A model generated the notes under the pieces. The model was not told where the DNA came from. It saw only the letters and a list, made by a program, of their open reading frames with translations, and did no database searches. 64,000 bases of DNA from contig NZ_QGKM01000010.1 of the NCBI RefSeq assembly GCF_003172875.1, forward strand, positions 36,420 to 100,419, in the 5' to 3' direction. This DNA comes from Leucothrix pacifica (lineage in GTDB: Bacteria > Pseudomonadota > Gammaproteobacteria > Thiotrichales > Thiotrichaceae). Position numbers and translations under genes: made by a program. Shown piece by piece: positions 47,127 through 56,838 of the stretch (position 1 is the first letter of the stretch; every line of letters starts with the position of its first letter).

Positions 47127-47606
47127 CTATGGTTGAGTGCACAAAATCGCATTATTTCGCTCATCAGCTTCTACTACTATCCTGAACCCTCGAGATGTAT
47201 AAAAATCTACTAACGTTGGTTTACAAGCAAGCCAAAAAGGAAGCTTGCTTTTGTCAATATATCTCAACACCTTAGAGGCAAAGCCGAGTTTTCTTCGACT
47301 TGCTTTGATACAGAAATAGCTGAAATTACCGTATCCATTTTCCTGGAGCAAGTCAGCCTGCTCCAAATGCTTATAAGATTGGAACTGATTAAAAATCAGA
47401 TCACTAGAAATAACCGCACCACCAATTAACTCATAGTTTTCTACAACTATCATCAATTGAATACAATCCACTCTAGGGTGGCTCATAAAAGAGTCGCCAT
47501 GGAAGTCCGAAAGAAAATCATTGTATACCCAGCTTTTAAGTAATATCTCAAAGTCTTTAGCATATCGACTTCTTATTCCAACTATCGAGACCCCACTTTT
47601 TGTCAT
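47127..47606 (-). CDS. GNAT-like N-acyltransferase protein
   Basis: A 159-residue protein with a GNAT-like fold by pattern: the CoA-pyrophosphate loop region RRKLGFASKVLRYI (R-x-x-G-x-A form) and the late strand-helix VDFYTSRGFRIVVEA, typical of the acetyltransferase C-terminal half. The start overlaps the stop of the preceding gene (TAATG), so it is the last gene of a three-gene operon with the split unknown gene and the DUF4365 gene. The target is unknown; the context suggests a part in an accessory or defence-type cassette. Confidence 0.6.
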   Translation of the reverse strand: MTKSGVSIVGIRSRYAKDFEILLKSWVYNDFLSDFHGDSFMSHPRVDCIQLMIVVENYELIGGAVISSDLIFNQFQSYKHLEQADLLQENGYGNFSYFCIKASRRKLGFASKVLRYIDKSKLPFWLACKPTLVDFYTSRGFRIVVEADERNNAILCTQP

Positions 47607-48409
47607 TAATCAAACATGCCATTTAACAAGCTAAAACTGGTAACGCTAACCAACTTACCTTTCTCAAGAATCCCAGTGGCTTCAACCTCCAACCATTTAT
47701 CATGAGCCTCAGTTGCTTTTCTATATTCCACACTTTCAAGATATATGGTGATTTTTCTATTTTTCCCTGAGATGGTTGTAGCCAGAGTAATGTCACCATC
47801 GCCAACTTTTGATTCTTTATGTAATTTAATAACATAGCCTATGATTGACACCTCTTCTGGCTCAATTCGACGAAACTGTTCGGCTGCTTCACGGATATAC
47901 TGATAACTATTAGCGGAGAAGTAAACCCGCTCTGTTAAGTCACTTGAAATATCTATCTTAAAGGCAGGGGACCATGCGACAGAGAAATTAAGTGGTAGTT
48001 GTTCATGCTCTTTTTTGCCAATAATTGCCTCACATAAATCAGCATTTACCCCATCAATCACTCTCTCGAGAAAAGGGTCAAAATAAAACTTTCCCTTTTT
48101 TTCAATCTCAGCCACCACATCGTTTAGGGCAATCATTCCCCGGAATGTACTTTCAACGGCAAGACGCTCAAAGGGTGTTTTTTCAGGAATTGAGGGCAAA
48201 GTTAGATTCTTATCTTCAAGCTCCAGAGGAAGTGGTGAAATTACTTTTACAATATAGCTACCTCTCTCTGTCTGGCCCAACCTAACATTTTTTATAAACT
48301 CTTGAGCTCGAGCAGGCTTCCTTGAGCCAAAAAATGCCCTTGGCTTACTAGCGGTAGCAACAGAAGACCCCGCCAAAAGTATTTGCTTTGCTTTGTTAAT
48401 TAAATCCAC
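47606..48409 (-). pseudogene. C-terminal part of a frameshifted gene of unknown function
   Basis: An open frame of 267 codons from the first GTG, but reading remains open up to a stop at 48532-48530 and the extra 40 codons look protein-like (DVFSVGDVVRVGSEDPFDR) although they contain no start codon. The preceding 97-codon gene ends within this overlap in another frame. Restoring one T to the six-T run at 48492-48487 would join the two into one protein of 386 residues. The body contains KNVRLGQTERGSYIVKVISP and FERLAVEST; I associate this pattern with long hypothetical proteins of genomic islands but can name no family. Frameshift mutation, programmed slippage and homopolymer error are all possible. 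Confidence 0.6.
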
Positions 48410-48471
48410 TCCAACATCAAATGAGACAGACGAACTATGCCTATCAAACGGGTCCTCAGATCCGACCCTGA

Positions 48472-48765
48472 CTACATCACCGACAGAAAAAACGTCAAGT
48501 CTTCCAGAATATCTAACTGCGACCTTGCTTCATAACTGGATAAAGTTCGAATTAATTTTCCCATAGATAAAACATAATCTTCCTGAGTACCGCCTTCCAA
48601 TGGAACCCACAAACGCACTTTTACTTTAGTTGGGCTATCGAAAATCACCACCCCGGCAGCTTCGGCAACCTTTACCCATTTATGTTTGATTAAATAAAAA
48701 CAGATGTCTCTGGAGGATAAACGACCTAAAGCTGAAAAGTCTGTGATGTCGGCTAATATACTCAT
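48472..48765 (-). pseudogene. N-terminal part of the frameshifted gene
   Basis: Ninety-seven codons starting two bases after the DUF4365 gene. The product begins MSILADITDFSALGRLSSRD and has no motif I recognise; KWVKVAEAAGVVIFDSP is followed by a charged strand-rich part and ends LDILEDLTFFLSVM. The last five residues are probably the product of the shifted frame: beyond the six-T tract the -1 frame continues for about 290 codons. Translated alone it would be a stand-alone small protein. Confidence 0.6.
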
Positions 48766-48767
48766 AT

Positions 48768-49325
48768 CTATGCGTCTATAACCTGATTATCAAATGAAAG
48801 GAACTTCCCTTCCCCTAAAAGGTTCATTAACCTCGATAGTTGCATGCTATCAAATCTTTGTACCAAAGGAATTTTTAGTTCAACACTCCCTTTTTCCAGA
48901 TCGGCGAGTCCTCTCAATGAATACCAATAACAGTTGTTTTTCAACTCTGTAGAACCAAGGTTGTACTTCACCCAGTCGGAGCTATCTCTAGGAACATTAG
49001 CGACTACTAGTATGTGGGGATTACGGTTATTTTTTATCTCATTAAAATTCTTTTTCTTAATTGTAAAAGGTAAATAATCACCTTTCGGCTGGTGGTAGTA
49101 AGTGCATTTAGCTTGTACTTTTAGGTCTTGTATTATCGGATAACCTTGCTGAGTTATCGTCAAATCAATACTTCTTCTATCAGGATTTAAGCAACTCATA
49201 TTAGGCTCAACACCATACCCTGTAGCTGTTGCGATAGAACTAATATAGGAAATACTGAAGGGCTCTTGCCTATCACCCTTACATAGCAGGAATCCACTTT
49301 CATCAACAGCTTCTTTAACGGACAT
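48768..49325 (-). CDS. DUF4365 family, nuclease-like protein
   Basis: A 185-residue protein of the DUF4365 type. SISYISSIATATGYGVEPN opens the family domain, and RSIDLTI (Asp54) with LKVQAKCT (Gln71, Lys73) gives the D...QxK arrangement of the PD-(D/E)XK nuclease fold. DUF4365 domains occur in mobile-island and defence-associated proteins, here without a fused NTPase. First gene of the cassette; its stop is two bases from the next start. The region is visibly AT-richer than the sox operon, suggesting transfer. Confidence 0.7.
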   Translation of the reverse strand: MSVKEAVDESGFLLCKGDRQEPFSISYISSIATATGYGVEPNMSCLNPDRRSIDLTITQQGYPIIQDLKVQAKCTYYHQPKGDYLPFTIKKKNFNEIKNNRNPHILVVANVPRDSSDWVKYNLGSTELKNNCYWYSLRGLADLEKGSVELKIPLVQRFDSMQLSRLMNLLGEGKFLSFDNQVIDA

Positions 49326-49568
49326 ATGAGAATTTAAGTTAATATATTGAAGGGAACATCTAAACGAAAAACAGATACATCGAGAGTCTTAGCTTTTGAC
49401 CAACAATTACACGCCCTAACCATATCAAGCCAACAGTATAAAATATAGGATAAATCCGGATAGCAACTATAAAAAACCTTTGCTTAACTGCCAACATCGT
49501 AAAACAGCAGAATTAATACGCCTTCGCAACTCTGAAACCACTATGAGCTATCAATTCATACCTCACAA

Positions 49569-51206
49569 TCAAATATCTCTCGGTAAATCCTTATCACGCG
49601 CCATATCTAGCTCAACCTCACCAAGCGGTGATTCCTGAAGAAACGCAACCAAGTCCAACTTCTCCCAAACCACCCCAGCCAAATTCCGAGTCTGCTTAGA
49701 AAAAGTCAGCCCAACACAATAAACCTCACCCGCCCCTTGATATTTCTGCGCATACTGACGAGATTGTATTTGCGCCAGCGCCTTGTCACCGCTCGCTTCC
49801 TGAGTCGCTTTATCCGTTACCTTCACCTCAAACAGATAAACCTTCCCCTCAATCTTCAACGTAATATCAATGCGCCCACGATTCGTGCAATCTTCAGAAA
49901 TGATTTCAAAGCCCAGGCTCGCAAGGTAAGCATAGATCACGCTAGTGTAATAACCTTCATAGTCCTGTAGTTTGTTATTCGTGAAGGTTTGATAAGGAAT
50001 AGAGGCAAACAGTCGTGTAAATATTCCCTCAAGCGCATCAACATCACCCTTTACCAGCACCTCATAAAGTGACTTCTGGTAACTCAACACCTCACCGGTT
50101 TGAGTAGTCAGGTAGTTGATAAACAGGCGATTCAGAGACAAGCGGATTTCTCGGTTCGGCAAGGCTAAGTGATATACCGACCCAAAAGGCGTCTTTTCCT
50201 CATGATCAATCGTGAGATAGCCGGTTTGCCACAGCAAAGCCACTAAGTCGATATGATCGACATCAAAACTATCCAACACCACGCTGTCAGCCTGATAATG
50301 CGATAGTTCAGGTATGAAATAGGTCTTACTTTTCAGTAACTCCACCAAAAAACCGGGATTGCCCGTACTCCACCAGTAACTATTGAAACGATCCACGCCA
50401 TTTGAAATAAACAGCAGAATATCAAAGGGGTTGTAAACTTTTTCTCCCAGATAATTGTAGCCGTTATACCAGTCCTTAACCTCTACCATATCCGCACCCT
50501 GCAAGTGCGCTTTAAACGTGGTTTGCAGATCGAGATGGGTGTAACCGCAGATGGTGGCGTAGTGAGGGTTTAGCGTAATATCTTCTAAATTATTAAGGCC
50601 GCTGAACAGGTTTACTTTGCTAAACTTGCTGACACCTGTAATGAAGACAAACTTGATAAAGGCATCGCTGTCTTTAATGACAGAGTAGAAGTTTTTCAAC
50701 CGATCCCGCATGGCGCGAGCGGTTTCTTCATCGCTGATATTATCTAGAATCGGTTTGTCGTATTCATCAACCAGAATCACGACTTTTCCGTGTTTCTCGC
50801 AGGCAGCTTCGAGTAATTGAGCGAATTGATATTTAACATCACCCGTATCATGACAAGTTAAACCGAGGCGCTTTGCGTTACCCTTTAGTATCTGTTGAAT
50901 AGTGGTATCTAGTGCATCAACGTTGTCATGTACGCCAGCCCCAAAACTGACTCGTATCACTGGTGACGTGACACTCCAATCCCATTGATCATGAATAGCA
51001 AGGCCTTCAAATAAGTTTTTCTTACCTTCGAATAGGTCTTTTAAAGTATCGAGGAACAGAGATTTACCAAAGCGACGCGGGCGCGAAAGAAAATAATAGT
51101 CCCCTTCACTGGCTAGCTTCAGAGCAACCTCAGTCTTATCAATATACGCATAATTACCTTCACGTATTTTCTCGAATGTCTGTATACCGATAGGGAGCTT
51201 CTTCAT
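49569..51206 (-). CDS. AAA-ATPase-like protein with PD-(D/E)XK (DUF1703) nuclease domain
   Basis: A 545-residue protein of a family widely scattered in bacteria. It starts MKKLPIGIQTFEKIREGNYA, has a P-loop RPRRFGKS (42-49), a Walker B VVILVDEYDKPI, and a C-terminal nuclease domain with GRIDITLKIEGKVYLFEVKV (D...ExK). The ATG at 51206 is chosen over a TTG nine bases upstream. The family is often multi-copy and horizontally exchanged; its function is not settled and it is thought to be mobile-element- or defence-related. It stands 240 bases upstream of the DUF4365 cassette in the same orientation, probably with a separate promoter. Confidence 0.85.
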   Translation of the reverse strand: MKKLPIGIQTFEKIREGNYAYIDKTEVALKLASEGDYYFLSRPRRFGKSLFLDTLKDLFEGKKNLFEGLAIHDQWDWSVTSPVIRVSFGAGVHDNVDALDTTIQQILKGNAKRLGLTCHDTGDVKYQFAQLLEAACEKHGKVVILVDEYDKPILDNISDEETARAMRDRLKNFYSVIKDSDAFIKFVFITGVSKFSKVNLFSGLNNLEDITLNPHYATICGYTHLDLQTTFKAHLQGADMVEVKDWYNGYNYLGEKVYNPFDILLFISNGVDRFNSYWWSTGNPGFLVELLKSKTYFIPELSHYQADSVVLDSFDVDHIDLVALLWQTGYLTIDHEEKTPFGSVYHLALPNREIRLSLNRLFINYLTTQTGEVLSYQKSLYEVLVKGDVDALEGIFTRLFASIPYQTFTNNKLQDYEGYYTSVIYAYLASLGFEIISEDCTNRGRIDITLKIEGKVYLFEVKVTDKATQEASGDKALAQIQSRQYAQKYQGAGEVYCVGLTFSKQTRNLAGVVWEKLDLVAFLQESPLGEVELDMARDKDLPRDI

Positions 51207-51351
51207 TTCGACCAACTCTATGACAGTTACCCTAAGTATAAAGCATTAAAACAAATAGTCCCTAAAGTTAGATGCTGGAATAAATCCCCACTCAAAGTAC
51301 AATACGCACCTAAATAAAAACTCACTACTCCAATCTCAGGACAAACAACCT

Positions 51352-51891
51352 ATGTACCCAATCATCCGCCTAATCAACGTCATGATTCAGGCTCGCAAAG
51401 CACCAAAAATTGCCTATACAAGCCCAAGCACAATACAGTTTCGCTGCCACCCTTGGGATCTGGATATGTTTAATGAAATGAACAACGGCAGAGTGTTAAC
51501 GCTATACGACTTGGGTCGTTTCAACTTAGGGGTTCGCTGCAACCTACTGAAAGTATTAGGTGAAAACAAATGGGCTTTGGTCGTCGCGGGAAGCTCGGTT
51601 CGCTACCGTAAACGCATCAAAATGTTTGATAAAATCACCATGCATACACAGTGCGTCGGCATCGATGAGAAATGGTTTTACATCGAACAGTCCATGTGGG
51701 TAAAGGATAAGCCCTGTTCGTCGGTACTAATACGTGGCGGTATCAGCTCCAAAAATGGACTGATTAATCCCGCTGAAGTACTCAAGTTAATGGGCGATGA
51801 GCCGGGTAATTGCGAGTTATCCGAGTGGGTACAGGAGTGGATTGAGTCAGAGCAACACAGACCTTGGCCGCCAACACTGGAAGCGTCTTGA
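51352..51891 (+). CDS. hot-dog fold acyl-CoA thioesterase-like protein
   Basis: A 179-residue 4HBT/THEM6-like protein. Family features include RCHPWDLDMFNEMNNGRVLT, with Asp and Asn in the active-site loop, LYDLGRFNLG and VVAGSSVRYRKRI. Such enzymes hydrolyse acyl-CoA or acyl-ACP thioesters; the substrate is unknown. AGGACAA lies before the ATG. It precedes the indolepyruvate oxidoreductase gene by 126 bases in the same direction, so the two may be co-expressed. Confidence 0.8.
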   Translation: MYPIIRLINVMIQARKAPKIAYTSPSTIQFRCHPWDLDMFNEMNNGRVLTLYDLGRFNLGVRCNLLKVLGENKWALVVAGSSVRYRKRIKMFDKITMHTQCVGIDEKWFYIEQSMWVKDKPCSSVLIRGGISSKNGLINPAEVLKLMGDEPGNCELSEWVQEWIESEQHRPWPPTLEAS

Positions 51892-52017
51892 GCGCTCAGT
51901 AAATATAACAATATCAGCGGTGCTTTTAGGCTTGCTGAACCAGCACTTGCATGCCATATTCACCTTGTGAAATACGCTTCTCCATAAGCGATTCAGCCCA
52001 CCCAACAAGGAGAGATC

Positions 52018-55000
52018 ATGAGCGCCACGAGCAGTCTTACAGAGGTCGAACTATCCGATAAGTACGAGCAAACGGACGGGCGAATCTTCATTAGCGGCAC
52101 TCAGGCTTTAGTACGTCTGGCACTGCTGCAACGTGAGCTGGACAAACAGCGAGGCTTGAATACACGAGGCTTTATCAGCGGTTATCGTGGCTCTCCTTTG
52201 GGCGGTTTAGACAGCACATTATGGCGTGAGAAAAAGCGCATTGAAAAAGCTGGTATCGTGTTTCAGCCGGGCGTTAATGAGGACCTTGCCGCCACTGCCA
52301 TTTGGGGTACGCAGCAATTAGATTTTTTCCCCAAGCCAGAGGTCGATGGCGTCTATTCCATGTGGTACGGTAAAGCGCCGGGGGTTGATCGCTCCGCAGA
52401 TCCAATGCGTCATGGGAACCAGTTTGGAACGCACAAAAACGGCGGGGTACTGGTTGTTGCTGGCGATGATCATCCCGGTAAATCCTCAACCGTAGTCAAC
52501 CAAAGTGAACCATTATTGCGCGCACTGGATATCCCCGTTCTATACCCGTCGGATGTGCAGGAAATTATTGAGTTCGGTTTGTTAGGCTGGGAACTCTCCC
52601 GCTACTCCGGCTTGTGGGTCGGCTTGAAAACTACCAATGAAACCATAGAACAAACCCAAACTGTCACGCTGAATACCAAGGACTTTGTCGTCAATCGTCC
52701 GGAGCGCGATATTGATGACAGCGAAGTCAATATCAGGAATGCGGGCTTCAACCCTCAAGGTTTAGAAGTCACCGTCAAACGTATTCGTCTGCCACAGGTT
52801 CACAGCTTTGTGCGCGCCAATGGCATTGATAAAACACGCTTAGAAGGTCAAGGTGGCTTAGGTATTGTCACCTCCGGCAAGAGTTATTCTGACGTGGTGC
52901 AAGCGCTAAACTTGTTAGGGATTGATGCTGAAACTGCAATAGCTTTGGGTCTGTCTATTTACAAAGTTGGCTGTATCTGGCCGTTGGAGCCGGAGGGGTT
53001 AAAGTCGTTTGCTAAAGGTCGACCAGAGCTGTTGTTGGTCGAAGAAAAAAGCCCGATGATCGAGGCTCAGGCCGCGCAAGTTCTGATTAACCAAACCCAG
53101 CGAATTCGTTTGGTGGGTAAGCAGGACGAACACAGGCAAACGCTACTCCCCAGTGATGTGCAGCTGGAACCTTCCCTAATTGCTGATGTGATTATGGCAA
53201 GACTGGATTTCCTCAATACCGAACTCGCCGAGCACAAAACCCAACCAGCGATTCAAGCCAGACACAAAGCTTTACGTCAACAACTCGCGGCGAATCAACA
53301 GTTACGCAATGCCTCACCACTCAGCACACCACGCACGCCCTATTTCTGTGCCGGTTGTCCACACAACACCTCAACTAAATTACCCGACGGCAGTATGGCG
53401 ATGGCGGGGATTGGTTGTCATACCATTGCTGTTTTCACACGAACAGATACATTACTGCCCGTACACATGGGTGGTGAGGGTATGAACTGGGCTGGCGTGT
53501 CACACTTTAGTGGTGCGGATCATATGTTTCAGAATTTAGGTGATGGCACTTATTTTCACTCCGGTCTGCTGGCGATACGTGGCGCGGTGTCCTCTGGCGT
53601 CAATATTACTTACAAGATTCTGTATAACGATGCGGTCGCTATGACCGGTGGCCAACCGATTGACGGGCCAATTTCCGTTTACGATATGGTGCGACAAGTC
53701 GCCGCTGAGGGTGTCAAACAGGTGGTTGTGGTATCGGATGATCCCGATAAATTTAAAGGAAAACTCCCACTGGATACCGGACTCTACCCACGCATTGAGC
53801 TGGATAAAGTTCAGAAGCAATTACGGGAAGTCACCGGTACAACCGTGCTGATATATGAGCAAACCTGTGCTACTGAAAAACGCCGTCGCCGCAAGCGTGG
53901 AACGTATCCGAACCCCGCTAAACGCTTGTTTATTAATGATGCGGTGTGTGAAGGTTGTGGCGATTGTTCCGTGCAGTCGACCTGTGTTTCCATCCAGCCC
54001 AAGGAAACCGCTTTTGGCACCAAACGTCAGATCGACCAATCCAGCTGCAATAAAGACTATAGCTGTATCAATGGATTTTGCCCGTCTTTTGTGACCGTAC
54101 TGGGGGCTGAGCCGAAAAAGCCTGAGGGTATAGCGCTTAGCAAAGACCTCTTTGATGATCTACCTGCACCAGTTATTAGCGATTACTCCAACGATGGCAG
54201 TAATAGCAGCACTGGCAGCACTGGCAGCACTGGCAGCATCAATATTATGATCGCGGGTATCGGGGGAACAGGAGTGATTACCGTCGGCGCCATTATCGGC
54301 ATGGCAGCACATATCGAGGGTAAAACCTGCTCGATTTATGATATGACCGGCCTTAGCCAAAAAAATGGTGCGGTTTATTCACATCTCCGTATCGCTGATG
54401 ACGCCGACGCTTTAACCGCACAACGCATCGGTGCCGGTGAAGCTGACCTTATTCTGGCTTTTGATTTACTCGCCAGCCTTGCCGGTGACTCTGCTCAAAC
54501 ATTTAATAGAGGACGTACCCGTTTACTGGGCAACTCCATCATTCAACCCACCGCTGCTTTTCAGTTTAACCGCGATATGAAAGTAGATGAGCATCAAGTC
54601 GAATCCAGTATTGTAGCCAGAACCGGCAAGGAAATGGCTTGGTTTGTGGATGCCACAACGCTAGCACTAAAACTCTTAGGCGATACCATTGCCAGTAATA
54701 TGTTTATGCTGGGTTACGCCATTCAGCAAGGGTTGTTGCCGGTATCACTGCCCGCATTGGAAAGAGCCATTACTCTGAACGGCATTTCGGTAGACACCAA
54801 TCTCACCGCGCTATCACTCGGCAGATTGTTTTCACATTCACCTGAAACAGTTAAGGCATTACTGCCTGAAAATACTCAAGCCAGTGCACGCGAACAAACA
54901 CTCGATGAGTTAATCGCACATCGCATTGAGCACCTTACAAACTACCAAAGTACGTCCTGGGCTAAACGCTATGCCAGAACTGTGCAAAAAGTCAGGGAAG

Positions 55001-55560
55001 CTGAGACTGCGCTAAACAATCAACCAGCAAAGCAAACGAGTAGCGACTCATCAGCTGATGCTAAGCTGGAAGCATTAACCCGCGCAGTTGCGCATAATCT
55101 TGCAAAACTAATGTCCTATAAAGATGAGTATGAAGTCGCACGATTATTCGCCGACCCTGAATTTAAAGAAAAACTGGATGCACAGTTCGAGCCGGGCTAT
55201 ACCTTAAAATTCAACCTTGCCCCGCCCCTACTCAGTCGTAAACACCCCTCAACGGGACTCCCCATGAAGCGGGAGTTTGGTAGTTGGATGATGACTGGCT
55301 TTGAAACACTCGCAAAATTTAAGAAGCTGCGTGGCACTCCTCTGGATATCTTTGGTTACAGTGCGGAGCGTCGTCATGAGCGTGCGTTGATCAAACGTTA
55401 CAACCACATGCTGGATGAGCTGCTGAATCATTTATCCCATGACAATTACGACGACGCACTCAGGCAAGCTCGTTTACCGGAGGAAATCCGCGGCTATGGG
55501 CATGTAAAGGAGCAATCCATGCAGGCAATCAACTGGATGAATAAGCCAGCTGAACCATAA
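52018..55560 (+). CDS. indolepyruvate ferredoxin oxidoreductase, fused alpha-beta
   Basis: A 1180-residue thiamine-pyrophosphate and iron-sulfur enzyme that oxidatively decarboxylates aryl- or branched-chain 2-oxo acids to acyl-CoA. Order: pyrimidine-binding TPP domain (ISGTQALVRL, GYRGSPLGGLD), transketolase C-like part, TPP-binding domain (FCAGCPHNTSTK; GIGCHTIAVF; GGEGMNWAG), a 4Fe-4S site (CEGCGDCSVQSTC, then CSCINGFC-like), and the gamma domain (IMIAGIGGTGVITVGAIIG; GLSQKNGAVYSHL). This is the long single-chain type of aerobic proteobacteria. A Ser/Gly/Thr-rich linker around residue 730 is encoded by a nine-base tandem repeat. GGAGAG precedes the ATG. Confidence 0.92.
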   Translation: MSATSSLTEVELSDKYEQTDGRIFISGTQALVRLALLQRELDKQRGLNTRGFISGYRGSPLGGLDSTLWREKKRIEKAGIVFQPGVNEDLAATAIWGTQQLDFFPKPEVDGVYSMWYGKAPGVDRSADPMRHGNQFGTHKNGGVLVVAGDDHPGKSSTVVNQSEPLLRALDIPVLYPSDVQEIIEFGLLGWELSRYSGLWVGLKTTNETIEQTQTVTLNTKDFVVNRPERDIDDSEVNIRNAGFNPQGLEVTVKRIRLPQVHSFVRANGIDKTRLEGQGGLGIVTSGKSYSDVVQALNLLGIDAETAIALGLSIYKVGCIWPLEPEGLKSFAKGRPELLLVEEKSPMIEAQAAQVLINQTQRIRLVGKQDEHRQTLLPSDVQLEPSLIADVIMARLDFLNTELAEHKTQPAIQARHKALRQQLAANQQLRNASPLSTPRTPYFCAGCPHNTSTKLPDGSMAMAGIGCHTIAVFTRTDTLLPVHMGGEGMNWAGVSHFSGADHMFQNLGDGTYFHSGLLAIRGAVSSGVNITYKILYNDAVAMTGGQPIDGPISVYDMVRQVAAEGVKQVVVVSDDPDKFKGKLPLDTGLYPRIELDKVQKQLREVTGTTVLIYEQTCATEKRRRRKRGTYPNPAKRLFINDAVCEGCGDCSVQSTCVSIQPKETAFGTKRQIDQSSCNKDYSCINGFCPSFVTVLGAEPKKPEGIALSKDLFDDLPAPVISDYSNDGSNSSTGSTGSTGSINIMIAGIGGTGVITVGAIIGMAAHIEGKTCSIYDMTGLSQKNGAVYSHLRIADDADALTAQRIGAGEADLILAFDLLASLAGDSAQTFNRGRTRLLGNSIIQPTAAFQFNRDMKVDEHQVESSIVARTGKEMAWFVDATTLALKLLGDTIASNMFMLGYAIQQGLLPVSLPALERAITLNGISVDTNLTALSLGRLFSHSPETVKALLPENTQASAREQTLDELIAHRIEHLTNYQSTSWAKRYARTVQKVREAETALNNQPAKQTSSDSSADAKLEALTRAVAHNLAKLMSYKDEYEVARLFADPEFKEKLDAQFEPGYTLKFNLAPPLLSRKHPSTGLPMKREFGSWMMTGFETLAKFKKLRGTPLDIFGYSAERRHERALIKRYNHMLDELLNHLSHDNYDDALRQARLPEEIRGYGHVKEQSMQAINWMNKPAEP
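54208..54234. repeat. three tandem copies of AGCACTGGC inside the oxidoreductase gene
   Basis: Three perfect nine-base units encode Ser-Thr-Gly three times in the interdomain linker just before the gamma domain. Being a multiple of three, copy-number change would alter linker length without a frameshift. Confidence 0.85.
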
Positions 55561-55680
55561 ACAGCTGGCAAGCCCCTAAAGACCGAATCATTGGCAAAAT
55601 ACACGCCATCATAATAGTTTTACCTCCGTTGCAACTCTTAGGGTAAAATACCTGCAATCTAACTTAAGCAATAAACCACT

Positions 55681-56757
55681 ATGATCTCACTGCTGATTAT
55701 CTTCTTTTTGATCGCACTACTTTTTTCCTTCCTTTGTTCCTTATGGGAGGCGGTATTGCTCAGCATTACACCTTCGTATGCACAAATTAAACTGCAAGAA
55801 GGCACCAAGGTTGGACTGCAGCTACAACAGTTTAAAGAAAATATTGACCAGCCACTGGCGGCGATACTGACACTTAACACCATCGCTCATACGGTTGGTG
55901 CTTTAGGGGTTGGTAATCAGGCAGCACTGATCTGGGCGGACTCAAATCCAATCATTACCGGCTTTATCGTACCTGCAGGGATGACCATGGCGATTCTGGT
56001 CTTCTCAGAACTGATCCCAAAAACACTGGGCGCAAACTACTGGAAAAGTTTGTCTAACTTTACAGTCACGTCTCTGAACCTGTTAATCAAAGCCTTGTAT
56101 CCACTGGTCTGGTTCAGCCAGCAACTCACAAAAGTGCTGAAAAAGGATAAAGGCGGCGCAGTATTTACCCGCTCTGATTTCGTAGCGATGACCGAATTAG
56201 GTACTCAGGAAGGTGTGTTTGAGAAAACAGAATCACACCTGATTAATAATCTGCTGCAGTTTAATACCGTGCAAACCAGTGATGTAATGACACCACGCAC
56301 CGTGGTTGTTCGTGTGGCTGCTAATCAGACTATCTCTGAGTTTTATGAGGCGAATCCTAATCTACGCGTTTCCCGAATTCCGGTTTATGAAACGGATAAT
56401 CCAGACCATATACAAGGCTTTATTCTGAAGAATGAAATGCTGCAAAAACTGCTGTCTAATGAAGGTGATCTGGCAGTTTCTGAAATCCAGCGCCCTGTGA
56501 TGATGGTCAGAGAAAACTACCCTATTCCGGACCTGTTTAATGAGTTCCTTGAGAAGCGAGAACATATCGCGATTGTAGTGGATGAGTTTGGCGGCATGGC
56601 CGGTATTGTTTCTATGGAAGATGTGATCGAGACCATGTTAGGTCGTGAGATCATTGACGAACTGGATCACACGGATGATATGCGTGAACACGCTCGTAAG
56701 AAGTGGAAACAACGCGCCGATAAAATGGGTCTGACTGAGAATACGCCTAACCCGTAA
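55681..56757 (+). CDS. CNNM/DUF21-CBS domain membrane protein
   Basis: A 358-residue protein. An N-terminal DUF21 membrane domain with three to four hydrophobic segments (LLIIFFLIALLFSFLCSL; GFIVPAGMTMAILVFSELIP) with SELIPKTLGANYW is followed by a CBS pair (SDVMTPRTVVVRV; AIVVDEFGGMAGIVSMEDVI). This is the layout of CNNM/CorC-like proteins linked to magnesium or cobalt export. The C-terminal CorC_HlyC domain is lacking, so this is the short variant. Monocistronic. Confidence 0.88.
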   Translation: MISLLIIFFLIALLFSFLCSLWEAVLLSITPSYAQIKLQEGTKVGLQLQQFKENIDQPLAAILTLNTIAHTVGALGVGNQAALIWADSNPIITGFIVPAGMTMAILVFSELIPKTLGANYWKSLSNFTVTSLNLLIKALYPLVWFSQQLTKVLKKDKGGAVFTRSDFVAMTELGTQEGVFEKTESHLINNLLQFNTVQTSDVMTPRTVVVRVAANQTISEFYEANPNLRVSRIPVYETDNPDHIQGFILKNEMLQKLLSNEGDLAVSEIQRPVMMVRENYPIPDLFNEFLEKREHIAIVVDEFGGMAGIVSMEDVIETMLGREIIDELDHTDDMREHARKKWKQRADKMGLTENTPNP

Positions 56758-56838
56758 TTATACTCTGCTAGCAATTATGCTTTCAGGTGAGGAGGTCAGT
56801 GCTTTTGATCTCCTCACCTTAAGTGACACGCCGACTGC

